Origin: Egaibacter danicus
Lineage (GTDB): Bacteria > Pseudomonadota > Gammaproteobacteria > Burkholderiales > Burkholderiaceae_C
Assembly: GCA_016707075.1 (NCBI GenBank)
Contig: JADJII010000007.1
Coordinates: forward strand, 62,001-126,000
Length of the DNA stretch: 64,000 bases
Direction of reading: 5' to 3'
This document shows positions 33,549 through 42,340 of this stretch, one piece after another; position 1 is the stretch's first letter, and the number at the start of each line of letters is the position of its first letter. Under the pieces are notes generated by a model, which saw nothing but the letters and a program-made list of their open reading frames with translations, was not told the DNA's origin and ran no database searches. A program made the translations under genes and the position numbers.

Positions 33549-35877
33549 ATGCACCCGAGAAACTGCCCGTTTTGCCAGCGGTCAAGGCGTCGCCTGGTGC
33601 GGCGGGCCATTCCAAACACCACGAAAGCGCCCGCGCGCAGGTGGCGGGCGCTGCCACGTATGTGGATGACATCCCCGAGATCAAGGGCACGCTGTATGCG
33701 GCACCGGTTTTGTCCACCGTGGCGCATGGCAAGCTGCTGGGCGTGGACACCAGCGCCGCGCTGGCCATGCCGGGCGTTCGCGATGTACTGCTGACCCGCG
33801 ACATTCCGGGCGACCCGATCCTGGCATCGTTCGCCGGGGATGAGCCCATCTTCGCCATTGATACCGTGCAGCACATTGGCCAAGTGGTGGGCGTGGTGGT
33901 GGCCGACACGGTGATGCAGGCCCGCCGCGCGGCACGCAAGGTCAAGCTGAACATCGAAGCGCTGCCGGCCATTCTGAGCGTCAAGGACGCGCTGGCGGCC
34001 AAAAGCTACGTGTTGCCGCCCGTGTTTGTCACGCGCGGTGACGCCACCACGGCGCTGGCCAGAGCGCCCCACACGCTGAGCGGTACGCTGGAGGTGGGCG
34101 GGCAGGAACACTTCTATCTGGAAGGCCAGGTGGCCTACGTGGTGCCGCAGGAGCAGAACCAGTGGCTGGTGTATTCCAGCACGCAGCACCCCGGCGAAGT
34201 GCAGCACTGGGTATCCCACGCGCTGGGGCTGGACAACCACGCGGTGCGCGTGGAGTGCCGGCGCATGGGCGGCGGTTTTGGTGGCAAGGAGACGCAGGCC
34301 GGGCACATGGCGGTGTGGGCCGCGCTGGCCGCGCACAAGCTCAACACCCGGTCAAGCTACGCATGGACCGGGATGACGACTTCATGGTCACCGGCAAGCG
34401 CCACCCTTTTGCCTATGAATACACGGTGGGGTTTGACGACACCGGGCTGTTGAGTGGCCTCAAATTGATGATGGCTGCCAACTGCGGCTTCAGCGCCGAT
34501 CTGAGTGGCCCGGTGGCTGACCGCGCGGTGTTCCACAGTGACAACGCCTATTTTCTGGAAGACGTGGACATTGCGTCCTACCGCTGCAAGCTGAACACCC
34601 AGAGCCACACGGCTTATCGCGGCTTTGGCGGGCCGCAGGGCGTGATCATCATTGAAGCGATCATGGGCGACATTGCCCGCCATCTGGGGATGGACCCGCT
34701 GGATGTGCGCATGCGCAATTTGTATGGTGTGGAGAAGCGCAACATCACCCACTACCAGATGAAGGTGGAAGACAACATCCTTCAACCCATGCTATCAAAA
34801 CTGGAGCTGTCTGCGCACTATCGGCGGCGGCGGGAGGCCATTTCGGTCTGGAATTCGGGCAGCCCGGTCATCAAGCGCGGGCTGGCCATCACGCCGGTCA
34901 AGTTCGGCATTTCCTTCACCGCCACGCTGTTCAACCAAGCCGGTGCACTGGTGCATGTGTACACCGATGGCAGCGTGCAGGTGAACCACGGCGGCACCGA
35001 AATGGGCCAGGGTCTGAACACCAAGGTCGCGCAGATCGTGGCCGATGAGCTGGGCGTGCCGTTTGAGCGCGTGCTGGCCACGGCCAGCGACACCAGCAAG
35101 GTGCCTAATGCATCGGCCACAGCCGCATCGGCCGGAACTGATCTGAACGGCCGCGCCGCGCAGTTTGCGGCCCGCCATGTGCGTGACAACCTGGCTGCAT
35201 TTGTGGGTGGACTGGACGGTTGCGGTGCCGGTGCGATCCGCTTTGACGGCGGGCACGTCATCTCGCCCACGGTTACCCACAGCTTCAACGACGTGGTGAA
35301 AGCGGCCTATGCCAACCGCATCCAGCTCTGGAGCGACGGCTTTTACCGCACACCCAAAATCCACTACGACAAGACCACGCTGACCGGCAGACCGTTCTAT
35401 TATTTTTCCTACGGCGCGGCCTGCACCGAGGTGGCGATCGACACCCTTACCGGCGAAAGCCGCGTCCTCAAAGTCGACATCCTGCATGACGTCGGGCGCA
35501 GCATCAACCCGGCTATCGACATCGGTCAGATTGAAGGCGGGTTCGTGCAGGGCATGGGCTGGCTCACCACCGAGCAGTTGGTCTGGAACGACAAGGGGTA
35601 TTTGAGTACCCACGCACCCAGCACGTACAAGATTCCCGCGACGGGTGACATCCCGGCCCATTTCAAGGTGGACCTTTGGCCGGAGCCCAACCGCGAAGAC
35701 AATGTGTTTGGCAGCAAGGCCGTGGGCGAGCCGCCCTTCATGCTGGCCATCAGCGTGTATGAGGCGTTGCGGGACGCAGTGGCGCAGGCGCGAGGCAAGG
35801 CTGGCGACCCGGTCAAACTCACTGCACCGGCTACAGCCGAGAACGTGTTGCGCTCGCTCGGGCCTCTGTCAGGCTAG
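33545..35877 (+). pseudogene. xdhB: Xanthine dehydrogenase large (molybdopterin) subunit, interrupted by a -1 frameshift
   Basis: Together the two frames give about 777 aa of XdhB, the molybdenum subunit oxidising hypoxanthine and xanthine to urate. Cofactor motifs include GGQEHFYLE, RRMGGGFGGKE, the substrate-loop region YRGFGGPQG and GGTEMGQGLNTK, and the C-terminus VGEPPFMLAISVYEA has the catalytic Glu. At 34347-34349 a CCC run appears one base short: the frame goes from AHKLNT to a wrong frame, while PVKLRMDRDDDF continues in the +1 frame. Either a base-call error or an inactivating lesion. The ATG start overlaps the xdhA stop. Confidence 0.88.
34791..34839 (+). repeat. Dispersed palindromic repeat, copy 9 (in xdhB)
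   Basis: Head GCTATCAAAACTGGAGCT, tail with GCGCA, GGCGG and GGGAGGCC at family spacing. Translated as MLSKLELSAHYRRRREA, aligning with LLQKLKLLTHSGREPEA of copy 8 in the same phase. Tail is diverged in the middle. Confidence 0.65.
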
Positions 35878-35888
35878 CCGCGCAACGG

Positions 35889-37217
35889 CTACAAAACCAG
35901 CATGGCCCGGAAGTCGTTCACATTCGTGTGCGTAGGACCGGTGATCACCAGATCACCCAGCGGTTTGAAGAAGCCATAGGCGTCGTTGAGATCCAAAAAA
36001 AGGTCGATCTTCATGCCCTGCTGCTGCGCCCGTGCCAGCGTGTCGGGGGCCACGTAAGCCCCGGCGTTGTCTTCCACGCCGTCGATGCCATCGGTATCGG
36101 CTGCCAGCGCAAACACGCCCGGGTGCCCCTGCAGCGTCTGAGCCAGGCCCATGCAGAACTCACCCGCACGACCACCACGACCGCGCGGTGTGCCTTCCGG
36201 TTGTTTGCGAATCGTCACCGTGGTTTCACCACCCGACAGAATGACGCAGGGTTTCTTCCACGCACCCGCTCCACGTGCCACGGCGCGTGCCATGGCCGCG
36301 TGCACCTTGCCCACCTCGCGTGACTCGCCCTCGATCTCGTCGCTGAGAATATGCGCTTCCAGTCCTGCCGCTTGCGCTGCGCTCGCAGCTGCCTCAAGAG
36401 ACTGTTGCGGTGTGGCGATCATGTGCACGGCATGCCCGGCAAAGGCCGCGTCACCTGGTTTGGGGGTTTCGAGTGCGCCACTTTCCAGCGCTGCGCGCAC
36501 GGCATCGGGCACGGCAATACCATAGCGCTTGAGGATGGCCAGTGCATCGGCACAGGTGGTGGCGTCAGGTACCGTGGGACCGCTGGCAATGATCGACGGG
36601 TCATCACCCGGCACATCGCTGATCGTCAGCGTCACCACTTTTGCCGGTGCACATGCGGCGGCCAGCCGCCCACCCTTGATGCGCGAGAGGTGCTTGCGCA
36701 CACAGTTCATTTCCGAAATATTGGCACCGGAATTCAGCAGATCCTTGTTGATGCGCTGCTTGTCTTCGAGCGTGAGGCCCCCGGCAGGCAGTGTGAGCAG
36801 GGCCGAGCCACCGCCGGAGATCAGGCACAGCACCAAATCGTCTTTTGTCAGTCCCTGCGTCAGGGTCATGATGCGCTCCGCTGCGGCCAGACCCGCTGCA
36901 TCGGGCACGGGATGAGAGGCTTCCACCAGCTCAATTCGATGGGCCAGACCTGTTGGCCGCGGTGGAATGTGGTGATACCGCGTCACCACCAGGCCGGTTA
37001 GTGGCGCGTCGGCTGGCCACAGGGCTTCGACCGCCTGCACCATCGAGCCACCGGCTTTGCCCGCACCCAAAACAAGGGTCCGGCCCTTCGGCGGTGGTGG
37101 CAGAAACGCTGCGGTGTTGTGCAAGGGCAATGCGCGCATAACTGCGGCGTTATAAAGGTATTCCAGAAACGCCCTGGGCTCGCGGGCGGCGTCGGGCGCA
37201 GAATTTGGTGCGATCAT
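35889..37217 (-). CDS. ttuD: Glycerate 2-kinase (MOFRL family)
   Basis: A 442-aa GckA/TtuD-type kinase that phosphorylates D-glycerate to 2-phosphoglycerate, the last step of the glyoxylate route supplied by gcl and glxR here. It shows the N-terminal Rossmann-like domain (VLGAGKAGGSMVQAVE), SGGGSALLTLPAGG, the ISEMNCVRKHLSRIKGG block, and the MOFRL domain (LSGGETTVTI...GRAGEFCMGLAQ, AADTDGIDG). Named hydroxypyruvate reductase in older annotations. Convergent with xdhB by 11 bp. Confidence 0.92.
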   Translation of the reverse strand: MIAPNSAPDAAREPRAFLEYLYNAAVMRALPLHNTAAFLPPPPKGRTLVLGAGKAGGSMVQAVEALWPADAPLTGLVVTRYHHIPPRPTGLAHRIELVEASHPVPDAAGLAAAERIMTLTQGLTKDDLVLCLISGGGSALLTLPAGGLTLEDKQRINKDLLNSGANISEMNCVRKHLSRIKGGRLAAACAPAKVVTLTISDVPGDDPSIIASGPTVPDATTCADALAILKRYGIAVPDAVRAALESGALETPKPGDAAFAGHAVHMIATPQQSLEAAASAAQAAGLEAHILSDEIEGESREVGKVHAAMARAVARGAGAWKKPCVILSGGETTVTIRKQPEGTPRGRGGRAGEFCMGLAQTLQGHPGVFALAADTDGIDGVEDNAGAYVAPDTLARAQQQGMKIDLFLDLNDAYGFFKPLGDLVITGPTHTNVNDFRAMLVL

Positions 37218-37291
37218 TCACGGGTCTCCTGCACGGATTGTGCCCCGGTCCCCGTGTGGTCCACTACGACTTTTAGGTCACAACAGTATTC

Positions 37292-38731
37292 ATGACTACC
37301 CTGCTGATCAAAAACGCCCAGTGCGTGGCCACTTTTGACGATGCCAACCCCTCGAAGGCCCGAGAGTTGCTTCACGCCTCTGTCTTTGTACGTGACAACC
37401 TGATCGAGTCCATCGGCCCGGCTGCCGAACTGCCGCAAACAGCTGACGAGGTGATCGATGCACGGGGGCATCTGGTCACACCAGGGCTGATCAACACCCA
37501 CCACCACATGTTCCAGTCGCTCACCCGGGCGATTCCGGGGGTTCAGAACGCCGAATTGTTCAGCTGGCTGCAGGGCCTTTACCCGATCTGGGCGAATCTG
37601 ACACCCGAGATGGTTCAGGTGTCTACCCAGGTGGCGATGGCCGAACTGCTGATGAGCGGCTGCACCACCAGCAGTGATCATCTGTATATCTATCCCAATG
37701 GTGTGCGTCTGGACGACAGCATCGAAGCGGCGCACCAGATTGGCATGCGCTTCACCGCCAGCCGGGGCAGCATGAGCGTAGGCCAGTCACAGGGCGGTTT
37801 GCCGCCAGACAGCGTGGTGGAAAATGAAGACTTCATCCTCAAGGACACGCAGCGACTGATCGAGGCGTATCACGACAAGTCTTTCGGCGCGATGGTGAAC
37901 GTCGCCGTGGCGCCCTGCTCCCCTTTCAGCGTGAGCCGCGATTTGATGCGCGAATCGGCCAAACTGGCCCGGCACTATGGGGTTCGCCTGCACACCCACC
38001 TGGCCGAAAACGATCACGACCTAGCCTATTCAAAAGAAAAATTCAACTGCACACCCGCCCAGTACGCACAAGACCTCGGCTGGCTGGGCCATGACGTCTG
38101 GCATGCCCACTGCGTGAAGCTCGACGACGAGGGCATCAGCCTGTTTGCGGCCACGCGCACCGGCGTCGCCCACTGCCCGTGCAGCAACATGCGCCTGTCC
38201 AGCGGCATTGCCCCCATCCGCAAAATGATCAACGCCGGCGTTCCCGTGGGTCTGGGTGTGGACGGCTGCGCCAGCAATGACGCAGCCCACATGGTGAACG
38301 AAGCCCGCCAGGCGATGCTGCTGGCGCGGGTGGGGCGCGCCCTGCAACCGCCGTCCACCGACGCCAGCGGTCGCACTTTTTTCGGCTGCGATCTGGGCCC
38401 GTCCGAGATGACTCCCCGGGATGCGCTGTCTGTGGCCACACGCGGCGGCGCAGAAGTGCTGGGCCGCACAGACATTGGCCACCTCGCCCCGGGCATGTGC
38501 GCCGATCTGGCCCTTTTTGATCTGGGCACGCTCGCTTTTGCCGGAGGTGCGGTGCATGACCCGGTGGGCAGTCTGCTGCTGTGTGCCAGCCCGCAAGCTG
38601 CCTCTACCGTGGTCAACGGCCGCGTCGTGGTGCGCGAAGGACGCCTGACCACCGTCGAGATGGAACCCCTGATCGGGCGGCATAACCGACTGGCGATGCA
38701 ACTGGCTGAGGCCGGGAATAACGCGCCATGA
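37292..38731 (+). CDS. 8-oxoguanine deaminase
   Basis: A 479-aa zinc amidohydrolase of the Pseudomonas PA0142 type that deaminates 8-oxoguanine to urate. Metal motif HHHMFQ (NTHHHMFQSLTRA), then LHTHLAEND, WHAHCVKL, and the active-site aspartate in LGVDGCASND. The substrate segment SCG...TSSDHLYIYP is as in ATZ/TRZ-like enzymes. It begins 75 bp after the divergent glycerate kinase start. Its product enters at the urate step, bypassing XdhAB. Substrate specificity is inferred from family and neighbours. Confidence 0.88.
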   Translation: MTTLLIKNAQCVATFDDANPSKARELLHASVFVRDNLIESIGPAAELPQTADEVIDARGHLVTPGLINTHHHMFQSLTRAIPGVQNAELFSWLQGLYPIWANLTPEMVQVSTQVAMAELLMSGCTTSSDHLYIYPNGVRLDDSIEAAHQIGMRFTASRGSMSVGQSQGGLPPDSVVENEDFILKDTQRLIEAYHDKSFGAMVNVAVAPCSPFSVSRDLMRESAKLARHYGVRLHTHLAENDHDLAYSKEKFNCTPAQYAQDLGWLGHDVWHAHCVKLDDEGISLFAATRTGVAHCPCSNMRLSSGIAPIRKMINAGVPVGLGVDGCASNDAAHMVNEARQAMLLARVGRALQPPSTDASGRTFFGCDLGPSEMTPRDALSVATRGGAEVLGRTDIGHLAPGMCADLALFDLGTLAFAGGAVHDPVGSLLLCASPQAASTVVNGRVVVREGRLTTVEMEPLIGRHNRLAMQLAEAGNNAP

Positions 38732-38732
38732 C

Positions 38733-38746
38733 ATGACCTGGATCAA
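38733..38746 (+). promoter_or_regulatory. Candidate FNR/ANR box upstream of the hemerythrin gene
   Basis: ATGACCTGGATCAA matches TTGAT-N4-ATCAA in 8 of 10 specified positions (perfect right half, TGA of the left). It begins 2 bp after the deaminase stop and ends 54 bp before the hemerythrin start, suiting oxygen-dependent control. Motif match only. Confidence 0.4.
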
Positions 38747-38800
38747 AGCCGGTAAGCGTCAGATCGAATAACCTCCCGAGTTATTTTTTCGGGAATTCAC

Positions 38801-39310
38801 ATGGCGAATCTGGAATGGTCGGATGCATTGGCGCTGGATTTGCCGGCGATGGACGACACCCATCAGGAATTTGTGGAACTGCTGGCCAAGGTGGAAAACG
38901 CGCCTGATGCCAAACTGCTGGAGCAATGGACAGAGCTGATCGACCACACCGACGACCATTTCGGCCGCGAAGACGAATGGATGCAAAACACCCGGTTCGC
39001 CTCTTCCAACTGCCACAGCATGCAGCACAAGGTGGTGTTGCAGGTGATGCGCGAGGGCCAAATACACGGGCGGGATGGGAATCTCGCCATGGTGCGGGAC
39101 ATGGCCCGCGAACTGGCCCTGTGGTTTCCACAGCACGCGCAATCGATGGATGCCGCTCTGGCACTTCACCTGCGGGGAATAGGCTATGACCCGGTAACCG
39201 GCATCGTCAGCATGCCCGACGCGTTGCCCGCGGACATCATCCACGGCTGCGGCGGAGCCAGCTGCTCGGACACCGAGGCGCCTGCCTCGCAGGCCGCGGA
39301 AACAGCATGA
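38801..39310 (+). CDS. Bacteriohemerythrin
   Basis: A 169-aa hemerythrin-like di-iron oxygen-binding protein. The iron ligands appear in order: DTHQEF, DHTDDHFGREDEWM, CHSMQHKV and a late FPQHAQSMDAAL. About 40 C-terminal residues after the four-helix bundle are unusual and include CGGASC; they may bind metal or be redox-active. The stop overlaps the YitT-type start (ATGA), so the two are co-translated. A role in oxygen storage or sensing is inferred. Confidence 0.87.
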   Translation: MANLEWSDALALDLPAMDDTHQEFVELLAKVENAPDAKLLEQWTELIDHTDDHFGREDEWMQNTRFASSNCHSMQHKVVLQVMREGQIHGRDGNLAMVRDMARELALWFPQHAQSMDAALALHLRGIGYDPVTGIVSMPDALPADIIHGCGGASCSDTEAPASQAAETA

Positions 39311-39948
39311 GCGCTGCGCCGGCGATGACTGCTGCACCCGCCGGAGCCAGCCCGACGCCACACCATCGCCCTTACGAAGATATTCAGGCGCTGATCACCG
39401 GTACCCTGTTTGTGGCGCTGGGCGTGGTGCTGTTCGGGCAGGCGGGTTTGCTCACCGGGGGTACCGCCGGGCTCGCATTCCTGATTCGTTATGCCACCGG
39501 TCTGGACTTTGGTGCGGCGTTTTTTCTGGTGAACCTGCCGTTTTACGTGTTTGCCTGGCGGCGCATGGGCAGGGTTTTCACACTGAAGACTTTTGCTGCC
39601 GTCGCCCTGTTATCCATCTTCGCAACATTGCTGCCACGTGGCATCACGTTTGACTATCTGTCGCCGTTGCTGGCTGCCATTTTGGGTGGCCTGTTGTGCG
39701 GCGCCGGCATGCTGATGCTGTTTCGCCATCAAGCCAGTCTGGGCGGCATGAACGTGCTGGTGCTGTACCTGCAGGACCGGCTGGGCTGGCGTGCGGGCAA
39801 GGTGCAGATGGTGATCGACAGCCTCATCGTGCTGGGCGCCTTGTTCATTGCCGACTGGCAACGGGTGGCGCTCTCCGTGGTGGGCGCCGTGGTGCTGAAT
39901 CTGGCGCTGGCCATCAACCACCGGCCCGGCCGCTATATGGCGGTTTAG
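39307..39948 (+). CDS. YitT-family (DUF161) membrane protein
   Basis: A 213-aa membrane protein with five to six helices and the YitT core GTLFVALGVVLFGQAGLLTGGTAGLAFLI. The N-terminal 28 residues are Pro/Ala-rich and cytoplasmic. Function is not established for the family. Start ATG overlaps the hemerythrin stop by 4 bp. Its partner in the pair may be important, but I cannot say how. Confidence 0.85.
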   Translation: MSAAPAMTAAPAGASPTPHHRPYEDIQALITGTLFVALGVVLFGQAGLLTGGTAGLAFLIRYATGLDFGAAFFLVNLPFYVFAWRRMGRVFTLKTFAAVALLSIFATLLPRGITFDYLSPLLAAILGGLLCGAGMLMLFRHQASLGGMNVLVLYLQDRLGWRAGKVQMVIDSLIVLGALFIADWQRVALSVVGAVVLNLALAINHRPGRYMAV

Positions 39949-39974
39949 CCTCTCACCGCAGCTTCACCCCGCAC

Positions 39975-41219
39975 TCACTCCGTCTTTGCCCCGTCGTTAA
40001 ACCACTTCCCGATTACCGCGCGCTCGGCGTCGGTGATCTGTGTGGCGTTGTTCATGGGCATGATTTTGGTCACCACCACCTGCTGATAGACCGCCAGTGC
40101 GTGCTGCTTCACCAGCGCGGGCGAATCCAGCCGCACGTTCTTCATCTGTACCTCGGCACCGTGACACAGGTAGCATCGCTGCTCCAGTATTTTTTGCACA
40201 TTTTTGTAGCCATTTTGGCCATCAGACCCCGTGGAATATGCGCTACCAGCTACTGAATTTGTAGCAATCCCGGCAACTGGCGCTGGCTGTGATGCCGGCT
40301 TCAGCCACACAATCGCGCCCACAATGACCGCCACGCCAACCGCAGCGTACGGCCAGGGATGGCCATTTCGACCCAACTTGAAGCCATGCCGCATCACGAA
40401 AAACTGGCGGATCAGCGCACCGGCCAGCATCATCAAGATCAGTACCACCCAGTTGTACTGGTTCGTGTAGGTGAAGCTGTAGTGGTTGCTCAGCATGGCA
40501 AACAACACCGGCAGTGTGAAATAGGTGTTGTGCACGCTGCGCTGCTTGGCGCGCTGGCCATGGATGGGATCAACCGGGCGCCCTTCGCGCAAATCCTTGA
40601 CCGTGGTTCGCTGCCCGGGAATGATCCAGAAGAACACATTGGCGCTCATGGCAGTGGCAATCATGGCGCCCACCAGCAAAAAAGCCGCACGCCCGGCAAA
40701 CCAGTGACAGGCCAGCCACGAAGCACCACACACCACCAGGAAAATGAGCGCGCCCACGATGGCGTCACCATTCTTGCGTTTGCCGAAAATCTGGCAGATC
40801 AGGTCATAGATCATCCAGAACACCACCAGGAACGACACCGCCACGCCAATGGCCGCACCGCTAGACCAGTTCATCAATGACTTGTCGATGAGGTAGGTGC
40901 TTGCACTCCACAGGTAAGACACAGTGAACAGCGAAAAACCCGTCAGCCAGGTGCTGTAGCTTTCCCAGTAAAACCAGTGCAGGTGATCGGGCACTTTTTC
41001 GGGCGCCACCGCGTATTTCTGCGGGTTGTAAAAGCCACCGCCATGCACCGCCCACAATTCGCCACCGACGCCTTTTTTCTGAAGGTCTTCAGACTCGGGC
41101 TTGACCAGACTGCTGTCAAGAAAGACAAAGTAAAACGAGGAACCGATCCAGGCGATGGCGGTGATGACGTGGACCCAGCGCAGCAGCAGGTTGGCCCAGT
41201 CGAGGTAATAACTTTCCAT
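39975..41219 (-). CDS. puuD: Urate oxidase PuuD (membrane urate hydroxylase with cytochrome c tail)
   Basis: A 414-aa membrane protein with eight or nine hydrophobic segments (YLDWANLLLRWVHVITAIAWIG onward) and a C-terminal cytochrome c domain with heme motif CYLCHG (about residue 347) and distal Met in TKIMPMNN. PuuD converts urate to 5-hydroxyisourate, linking it to the respiratory chain. The start at 41219 precedes MESYYLDWANLLL. A repeat copy is translated in frame at residues 318-334, in the linker before the cytochrome. A palindrome likely bound by the GntR regulator lies 148 bp upstream. Confidence 0.95.
   Translation of the reverse strand: MESYYLDWANLLLRWVHVITAIAWIGSSFYFVFLDSSLVKPESEDLQKKGVGGELWAVHGGGFYNPQKYAVAPEKVPDHLHWFYWESYSTWLTGFSLFTVSYLWSASTYLIDKSLMNWSSGAAIGVAVSFLVVFWMIYDLICQIFGKRKNGDAIVGALIFLVVCGASWLACHWFAGRAAFLLVGAMIATAMSANVFFWIIPGQRTTVKDLREGRPVDPIHGQRAKQRSVHNTYFTLPVLFAMLSNHYSFTYTNQYNWVVLILMMLAGALIRQFFVMRHGFKLGRNGHPWPYAAVGVAVIVGAIVWLKPASQPAPVAGIATNSVAGSAYSTGSDGQNGYKNVQKILEQRCYLCHGAEVQMKNVRLDSPALVKQHALAVYQQVVVTKIMPMNNATQITDAERAVIGKWFNDGAKTE
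40217..40265 (-). repeat. Dispersed palindromic repeat, copy 10 (in puuD)
   Basis: Minus-strand head GCTACAAATTCAGTAGCT, tail with GCGCATATTCCACGGGG, then CTGATGGCC. Translated in the same phase as copies 1-3: IATNSVAGSAYSTGSDGQ, to be compared with FIAARAQSTGAEGQ. It lies between the last transmembrane helix and the cytochrome c domain. Confidence 0.9.
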
Positions 41220-41224
41220 GTTTC

Positions 41225-41359
41225 TCAACCTTTGTGGTGAAGCGCAGCCACACCAGGAGACTTCAAGCTGCTCACCACTGCGGGCGCTGTAAGCAGTTTC
41301 TGTGTCGCGAACAAGGGCTTCTTGATAAAGGCAAGGAAGGCCCGGCTCCGCTGCGACAT
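41225..41359 (-). CDS. Possible 44-aa leader ORF upstream of puuD
   Basis: Between the GntR-type palindrome and puuD, an ATG frame runs 45 codons and ends with TGA 5 bases before the puuD ATG. It has no strong Shine-Dalgarno and matches no family I recognise; composition is Lys/Ala/Leu-rich and it has a hydrophobic stretch. The AAAGG near its end serves puuD. It may be a leader peptide coupling translation, or simple chance in a 200-bp gap. Conservation in relatives would decide. Confidence 0.3.
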   Translation of the reverse strand: MSQRSRAFLAFIKKPLFATQKLLTAPAVVSSLKSPGVAALHHKG

Positions 41360-41366
41360 GGAGATC

Positions 41367-41382
41367 AAAGTGTATACACTTT
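41367..41382. promoter_or_regulatory. GntR-type operator, site 1 (puuD)
   Basis: AAAGTGTATACACTTT, a perfect 16-bp palindrome, 148 bp upstream of puuD. The same sequence stands beside gntR and uraH at 43341, followed in both places by TTTG on the same strand. Confidence 0.75.
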
Positions 41383-41430
41383 TTGACGCGAGTTGAATAC
41401 GCATGCGGAGGATTTCTCCTAGTAAAAACC

Positions 41431-42243
41431 CTAGCCTCTGCGTTGCAATAACTGTGCCGCTACTGCCACGGCAATGACTTCCGGCTCTTTACCCGTGATG
41501 CCTGCCACACCAATCGGGCAGGTCACCTTCGCCAGTTCCAGAGCGGAAAAACCGCGCCCGGCCAGTCGGTGTCGAAAAGTCGCCCATTTGGTCTTGCTGC
41601 CAATCAGCCCGATGTAGGGCAAATCGCCCCGCAAGCGTTGGCGCGTCAGACAGGCCGCCACCACATCCAGGTCTTCCGCATGGCTGAAACTCATGATCAG
41701 CACGCTGCTTCGTGGTGGAAGATCGCTCACAGCCCTGTAGACAGGGTCCGAATGCTCACACACCACGTTGCCGGGCAGGCTGGACGGGAAGATTTCGTCG
41801 CGGCTGTCCACCCACGTGACGGAAAACGGCAAAGTACCCAAAATGCCGATCAGTGCACGACCGACATGCCCACCGCCAAAGAGGGCCACGGGCTGCAGTG
41901 CCTGCTCCCGTTGTGCAAACAGCCAGGCCCTTGCCCGCGCAATGTCCTCAGCGCGCATCAACTCGAAGCGCAAATGCACCACCCCACCGCAACATTGGCC
42001 CAGGCTTGGGCCCAGGGCAAAGCGCAAAACCGCCTCCCCTGTGGCGCCTTTCAGACGTTCACGGGCCAAATCGATCGCCTGGAATTCCACATGTCCGCCA
42101 CCGATGGTTCCCATCACACTGTTGCGAAAAACCGCCATCCAGGCGCCCGGCTCCCGGGGAACTGAGCCCTGGATGGAGTCAACTCTCACCCAGACAGCCG
42201 TCTCCTGCTGGAGTTGATTCAGAAATTCATCCGTCTGGTTCAC
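41431..42243 (-). CDS. xdhC: Xanthine dehydrogenase accessory factor XdhC
   Basis: A 270-aa XdhC/CoxI-family protein that inserts sulfurated molybdopterin into xanthine dehydrogenase. The N-terminal XdhC_CoxI region has VRVDSIQGSVPREPGAWM and GTIGGGHVEFQAI, the Cys pair at GQCCGGVVHL, and the Rossmann domain VALFGGGHVGRALIGIL and IGLIGSKTKWATFRHRL. The start is ATG at 42243 in a region free of other genes. It is separated by over 7 kb from xdhAB but lies in the same island. Confidence 0.93.
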   Translation of the reverse strand: MNQTDEFLNQLQQETAVWVRVDSIQGSVPREPGAWMAVFRNSVMGTIGGGHVEFQAIDLARERLKGATGEAVLRFALGPSLGQCCGGVVHLRFELMRAEDIARARAWLFAQREQALQPVALFGGGHVGRALIGILGTLPFSVTWVDSRDEIFPSSLPGNVVCEHSDPVYRAVSDLPPRSSVLIMSFSHAEDLDVVAACLTRQRLRGDLPYIGLIGSKTKWATFRHRLAGRGFSALELAKVTCPIGVAGITGKEPEVIAVAVAAQLLQRRG

Positions 42244-42340
42244 TTTTTGTTACCTTGTGACATGCGACCGGTGATCGCTTGTGGTGCAACTCTGGCACAG
42301 TTCATCTCATAACCGTGTGAAACTCCTCAGGAGACAACCC

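Noticed and set aside
41412..41434. CTAG-flanked repeat (CTAGTAAAAACCCTAG) at the xdhC 3' end, partly echoed at 54498-54506
   Set aside because: The shared core is only CTAGGGTTT; too short and asymmetric to support a site.
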